DNA of 6,364 bases, taken from an uncultured Mycoplasmatota bacterium. Its GTDB lineage: Bacteria; Bacillota_I; Bacilli_A; RF39; UBA660. Each line of letters opens with the position of its first letter. The stretch's first letter is position 1. This document shows positions 1-5,635 of the stretch, piece after piece. The position numbers and the translations under genes were made by a program. The notes beneath the pieces were generated by a model, which saw only the letters and a list, made by a program, of their open reading frames with translations, was not told the origin of the DNA and ran no database searches. The stretch lies in contig USET01000058.1 of the NCBI GenBank assembly GCA_900553765.1, positions 1-6,364 of the forward strand, in the 5' to 3' direction.

Positions 1-1
1 T

Positions 2-292
2 GGTTTATTCCGTGGGCTTCTTCGAGGAACAAGCGGAATCAACTGGAGTTCTATTTTAAACAACACGCAAAGAGCCCTCGGAATTATCAATCAGGCAATT
101 CCTGTCGTCAAACAAATCACGCCTGTTATGCGGAATGCCAAAACCATGTTTCAAGTGATGAACGAATTTAAAAAAGTCGATAGTCCTACACCATCGACTT
201 CTATATCTACCACAAATACGTCATCTTCCGATTCTATGAATACAACTGCTTCTAGTATAACAACAGATAGTCAACCAACTTTTTTCTTGTAG
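2..292 (+). CDS. VrrA/YqfQ-like protein, C-terminal part (5' end outside window)
   Basis: This is an open frame from the left edge to a TAG stop at 290-292; 96 residues are visible and the start lies upstream. The visible part has a Gly/Leu/Arg-rich beginning (GLFRGLLRGTSGINWSS), then a conserved-looking block of about residues 15-58 (WSSILNNTQRALGIINQAI, then MRNAKTMFQVMNEFKK). A Ser/Thr-rich, probably disordered stretch follows (about 61-90), and the protein ends in QPTFFL. From memory, this pattern is that of the YqfQ/VrrA family of Bacilli, whose function is unknown. In Bacillus, yqfQ sits a few genes downstream of dnaG-sigA and trmK, so the location supports the call. Here it runs convergent to trmK, and its stop codon forms the first bases of a terminator hairpin. 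The stretch does not look like a shadow of trmK, because it ends before trmK's coding region. The family call is moderately sure; the biochemical role is unknown. Confidence 0.72.
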   Translation, partial: GLFRGLLRGTSGINWSSILNNTQRALGIINQAIPVVKQITPVMRNAKTMFQVMNEFKKVDSPTPSTSISTTNTSSSDSMNTTASSITTDSQPTFFL

Positions 293-316
293 ACACCACC
301 TGGTGTCTTTTATTTT
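291..316 (+). terminator. Rho-independent terminator of the vrrA-like gene
   Basis: AGACACCA (291-298) is exactly complementary to TGGTGTCT (301-308), separated by only CC, so the folded form is a 7-bp stem with an ACCT loop. A T-rich tail TTTATTTT (309-316) follows on the + strand. The stem begins at the second base of the vrrA-like stop codon. On the - strand, reading out of trmK, the same hairpin is followed by ACAAGAAAAA with no T-run, so it should work efficiently only for + strand transcripts. Confidence 0.85.
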
Positions 317-969
317 GAAAAACTAGCGATTCTTTTTTCTAAAAACGCAATTCTCTTTTTCTGTTCACTTCTCTTTTTTGAATGATTTTCAGGCAATCGG
401 ACAAACAATTCTTTTTCTCTCCTCAACATCTGTTTCAAATAGTCAAGATCATGTTTCAATAAGTATGGACCATATCGATATTCCATCTCTTGGTAGGTCG
501 CACTCCCTCGTTCCCATAAGATAACGACATAGAAAATCCCTTTTTCCTCCAATGCATATTCCTCACGAATACGAAATCCTAGACGCGTTACTTCTTTGCG
601 AAGTGTCTCTAACTCTCGATTGGACTGTAATATCAAATGTTGAATCTTGCTCGTTTGAGGTGACGATAAAATATCTAAAATTGTCATCGTCCCCATTCCT
701 GCAATCACAACATAGCTTTCTTCTGTAACTTCGACTCCATCCACCCCTGGTGCACAGACAATCTCAACTTCTTTTTGCACCTCATACTTATCGACATTAT
801 CTCTTGCGCTTTGAAGTGCATGGTCATTCACGTCACTCGCAACACATCTACATCCTTTTTCCAAGGTTAGATAAATATCGAGAAGTGCATGATCACATCC
901 GATATCTAAAACGTGAGAATTTTCAGGTATCATATCGGCAATTGTCTTCAACCTCTTTGATAATTTCAT
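310..969 (-). CDS. trmK: tRNA (adenine(22)-N(1))-methyltransferase TrmK
   Basis: This is a SAM-dependent enzyme that methylates N1 of adenine 22 in the D-arm/loop region of certain tRNAs, acting in the cytosol. The start block KLSKRLKTIADMIP is typical of TrmK. Motif I for SAM binding is VLDIGCDHALLDIYL (20-34), the next acidic strand is VASDV (43-47), and the TrmK signature region is VVIAGMGT (87-94), followed by LILQSN (112-117). The C-terminal part after about residue 165 is charged and predicted coiled coil (LKQMLRREKELF...QKKRIAFLEKR), as in the family. The length of 219 residues is slightly below B. subtilis YqfN/TrmK (about 238). The ATG at 967-969 follows GAGGTG (976-981) with 6 bases between. 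The common GMGG is GMGT here. It lies downstream of rpoD as in Bacilli but is separated from it by two genes and has its own promoter. The Nif3-like partner usually next to it is absent from the window. Confidence 0.93.
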   Translation of the reverse strand: MKLSKRLKTIADMIPENSHVLDIGCDHALLDIYLTLEKGCRCVASDVNDHALQSARDNVDKYEVQKEVEIVCAPGVDGVEVTEESYVVIAGMGTMTILDILSSPQTSKIQHLILQSNRELETLRKEVTRLGFRIREEYALEEKGIFYVVILWERGSATYQEMEYRYGPYLLKHDLDYLKQMLRREKELFVRLPENHSKKRSEQKKRIAFLEKRIASFSK

Positions 970-990
970 ATACTACACCTCGTTTTTTTC

Positions 991-1000
991 ATTATAGCAT
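991..1000 (-). promoter_or_regulatory. Extended -10 promoter of trmK
   Basis: On the - strand this reads ATGCTATAAT, a perfect TATAAT (991-996) with the TGN extension just upstream. The best -35 candidate is poor (TGGCTA at 1015-1020, 18-base spacer), as is common for extended -10 promoters. Predicted initiation near 984-985 would leave a leader of only about 15 bases holding the GAGGTG ribosome binding site. The promoter sits in the 71-base divergent gap shared with the + strand membrane-protein gene. Confidence 0.7.
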
Positions 1001-1030
1001 ATTTTTATTTCATCTAGCCATACTAATATT

Positions 1031-1035
1031 GGTGA
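1031..1035 (+). promoter_or_regulatory. Ribosome binding site setting the start of the CmpB-family gene
   Basis: GGTGA, 5 bases before the ATG at 1041, is the only Shine-Dalgarno-like element near the point where family homology begins. The frame remains open upstream to about 750, but that part is antisense to trmK and does not resemble a protein family. Confidence 0.6.
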
Positions 1036-1040
1036 TTTCT

Positions 1041-1541
1041 ATGCGCTATATCAAAATGTTCTTCATCTACTCTATCTTGGGTTACTTACTAGAAACCAGT
1101 GTCGCTTTTATCTGTGGTTGGAATTTCGAAAGTGGTATTTTATTTGGTCCATGGACTCCTGTTTATGGCTTTGGTGCGATCCTAATTCATACTCTATCTC
1201 AATACTTGTTTTTGCATCTACACCTTAATCGTATCATTGAAACGATTATAGTTTTTTTCATCGTTACAATCTTGCTCACTCTTTTAGAATGGTTCGGTGG
1301 TGTGTTGATCGAGGCGATATTCCATACACACTTTTGGGACTACTCTAATCATGCTTATCATATCGGGCCTTATATTTCTCTTACTATGAGTCTCCTTTGG
1401 GGAGTCGGCTCCATCTTTTTCATCTATCTCATCGATCCTAAATGTAATAGATGGTTTGAAAAAATTCCTAACTGGATTTTCATTTTATTTATCTTTCTAT
1501 TTGCTATCGACCTCGTTTTAACATGGTTATATAAAATATAA
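1041..1541 (+). CDS. Small integral membrane protein, ABC_trans_CmpB family ('putative ABC transporter permease')
   Basis: This is a 166-residue, strongly hydrophobic protein with about five membrane segments: roughly residues 2-24, 38-60, 65-92, 111-131 and 143-163. Family-type motifs are the early LETSVAFICGWNFESG, then FGPWTPVYGFGA (35-46), LEWFGGVLIEAIF (82-94), WDYSNHAYHIGPYISL (99-114) and LLWG (118-121). They match the Firmicute family annotated as 'putative ABC transporter permease' (Pfam ABC_trans_CmpB), a name that rests on weak evidence, since members carry no ATPase and often stand alone. No ATP-binding partner lies nearby, so transport is not shown. I chose ATG 1041 over an upstream in-frame start because the extra 97 residues would be antisense to trmK and because GGTGA precedes it. 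It diverges from trmK, converges on the surface-protein gene and shares a terminator with it. No good promoter is visible in the 71-base gap. Confidence 0.82.
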   Translation: MRYIKMFFIYSILGYLLETSVAFICGWNFESGILFGPWTPVYGFGAILIHTLSQYLFLHLHLNRIIETIIVFFIVTILLTLLEWFGGVLIEAIFHTHFWDYSNHAYHIGPYISLTMSLLWGVGSIFFIYLIDPKCNRWFEKIPNWIFILFIFLFAIDLVLTWLYKI

Positions 1542-1568
1542 AAAATCTATCTTTTTGATAGATTTTTT
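1540..1568. terminator. Bidirectional Rho-independent terminator
   Basis: AAAAAATCTATC (1540-1551) and GATAGATTTTTT (1557-1568) form a perfect 12-bp inverted repeat around a TTTTT loop. The A/T flanks give a U-tail in both directions, so it can end transcripts of both the + strand CmpB-family gene and the - strand surface-protein gene. The stop codons of both genes (1539-1541 and 1567-1569) overlap its arms. The stem has only two G-C pairs. Confidence 0.88.
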
Positions 1569-2526
1569 ACGATAATTGTATTACTGAAATCGTAGCGATT
1601 GCTGTAGACGGACGAGTACTCCACTCAAAGTATGCTCCTCCAACACCCAGGACAAATTCTCCAGTATTATTCATGAGTGGTGTTGTAGATGGTACTGTAA
1701 ATTCATATGAATATATGTTTCCAGATTCTTTCCAACTACCCGAAACAGCAGTATAATCATAAGGTCCTGATCCGGTCCGTAGTCCTAGCTGCCCAGTCAT
1801 CGCTGTATTAAATGTTCCGTAGTGTAGCTCCACATCTACTCGATAGCTATGACCTGCTCTAAACACACCCGTTGTAAGCTTTCCTCCGATCCTAGAAGCA
1901 GTACTACCAGAGGAATTTACTGGTGCTAATTTATCTGTCCCAGAAATCACAGCCTCTGTCGCATTACTAAACGCTTGAAAATCTAGTTGTTGTGGATATG
2001 TCGTTCCACTACTATCTGTCTGCTCATAATTGAGGGTTAACGTTAATTGTTTGTTTTGAGTAGGAAGACTCGTTGCATCGATATCAAAGTCAACTCGTAC
2101 AATAAATGCCTTCTCTTCTCCTGCTTCAAGAACCTCTCCTGTCACAATGTCATCTGTTGAAAATGTGATCGATGTTGGCGCTTTTTGATTCGCTTCGTAA
2201 ATTCCATCGATACTCATTAATTCGATTGGGAACGTACTATCATTTGCAACTACTACTTCATATTCTGCATAACTTCCAGGTGCTTCTAAGCCAACTTCAA
2301 AATTTGCTGTCAATTTATTGCTTCCGACAGAAGCTTTAATCGTGTTTGCGTTATGCAGTGCCTTAGTCGTAATACTTTTAATATATACATTAAAATTACT
2401 AGTGATATTACTTGTACCAGTAATTCTTAAGTTCGTTGCTAATAAAGCATATCCTATACTCATAAAACCAACAAGAGCGAGTACACCCAATAGAATGGTT
2501 CTCCTTCTTCGGTTGCGATATCTCAT
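1567..2526 (-). CDS. Secreted or membrane-anchored surface protein with SipW/TasA-like N-terminus, function unknown
   Basis: The protein has 319 residues from the second ATG. The N-terminus is very basic (MRYRNRRRR, 1-9), followed by one hydrophobic segment (TILLGVLALVGFMSIGYALLA, about 10-30) and TNLRITGTSNI. This layout resembles signal peptides of TasA/camelysin-type proteins cut by SipW, and a set of similar proteins common in uncultured gut Firmicutes. The rest is polar, beta-rich and has no cysteine. A first beta domain covers about 37-170 (NVYIKSITTKA, EYEVVVANDSTFPIEL, LTLTLNYEQT). A Ser/Thr/Gly-rich link of about 170-210 follows, then a second beta domain of about 215-319 (GHSYRVDVELHYG, YSYEFTVPS, GEFVLGVGGAYFEW). 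There is no LPXTG sorting signal at the C-terminus. The segment could be a cleaved signal or a membrane anchor with an outside body. The ATG at 2524-2526 is preferred because GGAGTG lies 6 bases upstream; an ATG six codons earlier (2544) lacks such a site. It has its own promoter. A structural or adhesive role is only a guess. Confidence 0.75.
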   Translation of the reverse strand: MRYRNRRRRTILLGVLALVGFMSIGYALLATNLRITGTSNITSNFNVYIKSITTKALHNANTIKASVGSNKLTANFEVGLEAPGSYAEYEVVVANDSTFPIELMSIDGIYEANQKAPTSITFSTDDIVTGEVLEAGEEKAFIVRVDFDIDATSLPTQNKQLTLTLNYEQTDSSGTTYPQQLDFQAFSNATEAVISGTDKLAPVNSSGSTASRIGGKLTTGVFRAGHSYRVDVELHYGTFNTAMTGQLGLRTGSGPYDYTAVSGSWKESGNIYSYEFTVPSTTPLMNNTGEFVLGVGGAYFEWSTRPSTAIATISVIQLS

Positions 2527-2532
2527 TTTCTT

Positions 2533-2538
2533 CACTCC
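2533..2538 (-). promoter_or_regulatory. Ribosome binding site deciding the surface-protein start
   Basis: On the - strand GGAGTG stands 6 bases before the ATG at 2526. It lies between this ATG and an upstream in-frame ATG at 2544, and it therefore favours the shorter product of 319 residues over one of 325. Confidence 0.75.
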
Positions 2539-2572
2539 TATCATTCCGAACTATTATATCTTAGTCATATTC

Positions 2573-2601
2573 ATTATAATACGGATTTCCCGGCATTGCA
2601 A
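2573..2601 (-). promoter_or_regulatory. Promoter of the surface-protein gene
   Basis: On the - strand TTGCAA (2596-2601) is followed after 17 bases by TATAAT (2573-2578), matching the housekeeping consensus at 4/6 and 6/6. It lies just downstream of the rpoD terminator, so the gene is probably transcribed separately from dnaG-rpoD. A second TATAAT at 2553-2558 has no good -35 at the usual distance. Confidence 0.65.
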
Positions 2602-2610
2602 TACTACATA

Positions 2611-2643
2611 ATAGAAAAAAAGAAGGTTGATTTCCTCCTTTTT
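2611..2643 (-). terminator. Rho-independent terminator of dnaG-rpoD
   Basis: On the - strand AAAAAGGAGG (2643-2634) pairs with CCTTCTTTTT (2626-2617) around a 7-base AAATCAA loop, giving a 10-bp stem with a single G-U pair, followed by further T residues and CTAT. The rpoD stop codon (2642-2644) overlaps the first arm. Read on the + strand, the G-U pair becomes an A-C mismatch, so it is best suited to the - strand transcript. Confidence 0.8.
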
Positions 2644-3742
2644 AGTCGCCCATATAATCTTTTAATTTACGAGAACGAGATGGATGTCTTAATTTGCGTA
2701 ATGCCTTAGCTTCAATCTGTCGAATACGTTCCCTCGTAACGCCAAACATCTGCCCAACTTCTTCCAAAGTTCTACTTTTTCCATCCTCTAATCCAAAACG
2801 TAAACGAATGACTCTTTCCTCGCGCTCCGTAAGTGTCAATAAAACTTCGGCAATTTCATCTTTTAATAGTTCGTTCGTCGCATATTCTTCTGGACTCATG
2901 TTGTGTTCATCAGGAACAAAATCACCTAAATGAGAATCGTCCTCTTCTCCAATTGGTGTTTCTAAACTAACTGGTTCTTGACTAATTTTATAAATGTCAC
3001 GAATTTTATCGACAGACATGTTCATCTTTTTTGCAAGCTCTTCTTCTGTCGGCTCACGATTTAATTCAAGTGTTAATTGTCTTTGAATTCGAGCCAATTT
3101 ATTGATTGTCTCAACCATATGGACAGGAACACGGATCGTACGTGCTTGGTCAGCAATCGCTCTTGTAATTGCCTGACGGATCCACCAAGTCGCATACGTT
3201 GAAAACTTAAATCCCTTTGTAACATCGAACTTTTCAACTGCTTTCATAAGTCCGATATTTCCTTCTTGAATCAAATCCAAAAACAACATTCCACGTCCTA
3301 CATATCTTTTTGCGATCGACACAACAAGACGCAAGTTTGCCTCTGCCAAGATCGTTTTTGCTTGTTCGTCACCTGCGGCAATACGATCTGATAACTCTAA
3401 CTCTTCTTCCATCGTCAACAATTTAATTTGACCGATCTCTTTCAAATACATACGAACAGGATCGTTGATTGTAAGGTCTTTTGTCAATGTGCTATCATCT
3501 AATATAATTTGATCTACGCTAGACTGTTTTGGATTGCCTCCACTTTCTCCTGCTTCTTCTTCTGTGACAATCGCAATACTATTCTCGCTAAACACTGTAT
3601 AAAGATCATCTAGAGAATCCGCATCTAAATCGAGTCCTTTCAAAGCTTGCGCTAATTGTTCATATGTGATAAATCCTTTTTCTTTTCCTTTTTTTACTAA
3701 CTCTTTTTTTCTGTCTTCAAACGATTTAATTTCATTTATCAT
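2642..3742 (-). CDS. rpoD: Principal RNA polymerase sigma factor RpoD/SigA
   Basis: This is the housekeeping sigma-70 subunit that guides RNA polymerase to -35/-10 promoters. Its 366 residues compare with about 371 in B. subtilis SigA, and all regions are present. A short region 1.1 spans about 1-60, followed by an acidic link with GESGGN. Region 1.2 is [13 protein letters not shown] (94-106). Region 2 runs about 132-209 with [17 protein letters not shown] and the -10-recognising [19 protein letters not shown]. Region 3 spans about 210-280. Region 4 has [17 protein letters not shown] (302-318) and the -35-binding helix-turn-helix [20 protein letters not shown] (325-344), ending in [10 protein letters not shown]. 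Its ATG overlaps the dnaG stop as ATGA (3739-3742), implying translational coupling; a GGAAGAGG-type site lies just upstream inside dnaG. Nothing in the sequence suggests loss of function. Confidence 0.98.
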   Translation of the reverse strand: MINEIKSFEDRKKELVKKGKEKGFITYEQLAQALKGLDLDADSLDDLYTVFSENSIAIVTEEEAGESGGNPKQSSVDQIILDDSTLTKDLTINDPVRMYLKEIGQIKLLTMEEELELSDRIAAGDEQAKTILAEANLRLVVSIAKRYVGRGMLFLDLIQEGNIGLMKAVEKFDVTKGFKFSTYATWWIRQAITRAIADQARTIRVPVHMVETINKLARIQRQLTLELNREPTEEELAKKMNMSVDKIRDIYKISQEPVSLETPIGEEDDSHLGDFVPDEHNMSPEEYATNELLKDEIAEVLLTLTEREERVIRLRFGLEDGKSRTLEEVGQMFGVTRERIRQIEAKALRKLRHPSRSRKLKDYMGD

Positions 3743-5490
3743 ATTGCCTCTTCCTTTCTTTTTAACTCTACAATTTTCTCAGCATACTTTGCCTTCTTCA
3801 TCGGATCGACTTCTTCTTTCAAACGAAGCTTCATACGATCGATCTCATACTGAATATTATATTGCTGAATTGCTTTTATGTAATCGTCAATTTCCTCAAT
3901 TGAATAAGTATCTTTCAAATCTAACGCCGCTATTTTACCGACGGTTGCCATCAACTTAGGCTTATCGGCAACACTCGTCAAAAAGTCGGCTTCATTCATC
4001 TCACGATACGTCTTATAGTAAAAGCTAATTTCTCTTGCGAGAAAACGATACTCTTCTGTTGGCATAAATGCTACTTTTTTCTGATACATCTTAATGACAT
4101 CTGCACTGCGCAACATATAAAAAATTAAATTACGTTCTGCTTGCTCTGTCTTTGATATTTTTTTGGTCGTTTTTTCCTTTGCTTGTGGCTGTAGTGCTGG
4201 CACTTCGATCGTTTTTTCTTTCTGTTCTAACTTTTCCTTTAAAAAATCGACAGTAAGTCCGGAATCGTCAGCCACTTTTTGTAGCGTTAATTCTCTTAAC
4301 ACCTCGTCATCCACTTTAGATACTTCTTCGATCATATCATTGACATAATTTGCAAGATCCATACTATTTTGTAAATCCCTATGATGTTTATAGTACAGCA
4401 TTTTAAAGTCGAGCACATTCATCGGTTGCTCTATTTTTCTCTCGAATTGTTCTTTTCCATATTTCTGAATATATTCATCTGGATCTAAATTATCTTCCAG
4501 TCTAATAATCTTTGGTACAACTCCGATTGCTAACAATTCATTGGAACATGCATAGGTTGCCTTCTCCCCGGCTGCATCCCCATCAAAACACAGAATAACC
4601 TCTTTCCCCATTTTTTTAATTGCCAGCGCTTGTTCTTTCGTAACAGCGGTTCCCATCGTTGCGATCGCATTTTTTACATCGATTGTAAAAGCACGGATCA
4701 CGTCCATAAAGCCTTCCATCACAATCACTTGATTTTTTTGCCTTGCAATATCTTTTGCACGATGATAGTTATATAGAAGTTCTCCTTTTTTAAAAATCTC
4801 CGTTTCCTTCGTATTGATATATTTAAAATCTTTCCCCGGCCTATGAATTCTACCGGAAAATCCAACAACTCTTCCGTTCATATCACAAAGAGGGAACATG
4901 ACGCGATCATAATAAATATCCGTAAAACCATATTCGTTTTGTATCACGAGTCCACTGCGTAATAAGTCTTTATCGGAATATCCTTTTTTACGAAGCATAT
5001 TCGTAAGTTGCTCTCTTTTTTGAAAAGAATATCCAATCCTAAACTCCTTAATTACTTCATCGTTGATATTTCTCTCGTGTAAATACTCTTTGGCTGCCTG
5101 TCCACTTTCCGTATTCAAATGATTCTGATAACACTTTAAAGCATATTCGTAGATGTCGTAAAGCTCTTGATTTGTCGTCTTTACATGATGACTCTTAATG
5201 TGAAGATCCACAGCGATCCCAGCTCTATCTGCGACCTTTTGTACAGCTTCTGGGAATGATATATTTTCGTAGTCCATCAAAAATTTAAATACATTTCCCG
5301 TTGCTCCACAACTGAAACAAGTATAAATTTGCTTTTCACGAGAGACGCTCATACTAGGTGAATGGTCATCGTGAAAGGGACACACCCCGAAAAAATTTTT
5401 TCCTTTTTGTGTCAGTGGAAGATATCCTGAAATCACATCGACAATATCGACACTGCTACGAATCTGGTTGATTTCTTCTGTCTGCAGCAT
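3739..5490 (-). CDS. dnaG: DNA primase DnaG
   Basis: DnaG makes short RNA primers for Okazaki fragments and for leading-strand initiation, working with the replicative helicase at the fork. Residues are counted from ATG 5490 (583 residues; B. subtilis has about 603). The zinc-binding domain shows CPFH (37-40) and CFSCG (58-62), giving the CHC2 set C37, H40, C58, C61. The polymerase core has [26 protein letters not shown] sequence (193-214) and YINTKET (224-230). The TOPRIM metal-binding residues are in MEGFMDV (E259) and FDGDAAG (D303, D305). A charged link (about 418-450) leads to the helicase-binding C-terminal domain (about 450-583). ATG 5490 is chosen because the conserved [19 protein letters not shown] begins there and GGTGG lies 4 bases upstream; earlier in-frame ATG 5505 and TTG 5523 would add unconserved residues. 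It is the first gene of a dnaG-rpoD operon, with no rpsU ahead of it. Confidence 0.97.
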   Translation of the reverse strand: MLQTEEINQIRSSVDIVDVISGYLPLTQKGKNFFGVCPFHDDHSPSMSVSREKQIYTCFSCGATGNVFKFLMDYENISFPEAVQKVADRAGIAVDLHIKSHHVKTTNQELYDIYEYALKCYQNHLNTESGQAAKEYLHERNINDEVIKEFRIGYSFQKREQLTNMLRKKGYSDKDLLRSGLVIQNEYGFTDIYYDRVMFPLCDMNGRVVGFSGRIHRPGKDFKYINTKETEIFKKGELLYNYHRAKDIARQKNQVIVMEGFMDVIRAFTIDVKNAIATMGTAVTKEQALAIKKMGKEVILCFDGDAAGEKATYACSNELLAIGVVPKIIRLEDNLDPDEYIQKYGKEQFERKIEQPMNVLDFKMLYYKHHRDLQNSMDLANYVNDMIEEVSKVDDEVLRELTLQKVADDSGLTVDFLKEKLEQKEKTIEVPALQPQAKEKTTKKISKTEQAERNLIFYMLRSADVIKMYQKKVAFMPTEEYRFLAREISFYYKTYREMNEADFLTSVADKPKLMATVGKIAALDLKDTYSIEEIDDYIKAIQQYNIQYEIDRMKLRLKEEVDPMKKAKYAEKIVELKRKEEAI

Positions 5491-5494
5491 ACTT

Positions 5495-5499
5495 CCACC
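5495..5499 (-). promoter_or_regulatory. Ribosome binding site deciding the dnaG start
   Basis: On the - strand GGTGG, inside a longer G-run (about 5495-5504), lies 4 bases before ATG 5490. The in-frame ATG at 5505 is preceded by an A/T-only TATATATAG stretch with no Shine-Dalgarno match, so the shorter protein is favoured. Confidence 0.65.
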
Positions 5500-5583
5500 C
5501 CCCATACTATATATATACGACAAAAAAACTCATTTTCCTTTTTTTATACATATATTTTTGACTTTTTTTGTAAAAACATGCCT

Positions 5584-5611
5584 ATTATACCATCATTCTC
5601 TGCTTTTTCAA
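5584..5611 (-). promoter_or_regulatory. Promoter of the dnaG-rpoD operon
   Basis: On the - strand TTGAAA (5606-5611) is followed after 16 bases by TATAAT (5584-5589), with TGG directly before it as an extended -10. The match is 5/6 and 6/6, so this should be a strong housekeeping promoter. Predicted initiation is near 5577, giving a leader of about 87 bases before ATG 5490. That leader is A/T-rich with long T and A runs, and I see no riboswitch-like fold in it. The -35 lies directly downstream of the preceding gene's terminator. Confidence 0.78.
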
Positions 5612-5635
5612 AGAAAAAAAGCACATTCGTGCTTT
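5612..5635 (-). terminator. Rho-independent terminator of the ABC-2 permease gene
   Basis: On the - strand AAAGCAC (5635-5629) and GTGCTTT (5624-5618) form a perfect 7-bp stem with a GAAT loop, followed by a T-run (5620-5614) and CTT. The permease stop codon (5634-5636) overlaps the first arm. Only a few bases separate its T-tail from the dnaG -35 element. Confidence 0.85.

Noticed and set aside
750..1040. Upstream extension of the CmpB-family frame, adding 97 residues
   Set aside because: It is mostly antisense to trmK, has no family resemblance and no ribosome binding site, while ATG 1041 has GGTGA upstream and matches the family start.
2318..2611. Hydrophobic + strand open frame of 97 codons
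   Set aside because: It lies antisense to the surface-protein start and its promoter; its hydrophobicity reflects A/T-rich codons read backwards, and it has no family match.
3666..3959. + strand open frame across the dnaG/rpoD junction
   Set aside because: It is a shadow of two certain genes on the - strand.
5491..5523. Upstream dnaG starts (ATG 5505, TTG 5523)
   Set aside because: They would add an unconserved tract that includes the ribosome binding site for ATG 5490, where family homology begins.
5491..5577. Possible riboswitch or attenuator in the dnaG leader
   Set aside because: The leader is nearly all A/T with homopolymer runs, and no stable GC-containing stem or known aptamer core can be seen.
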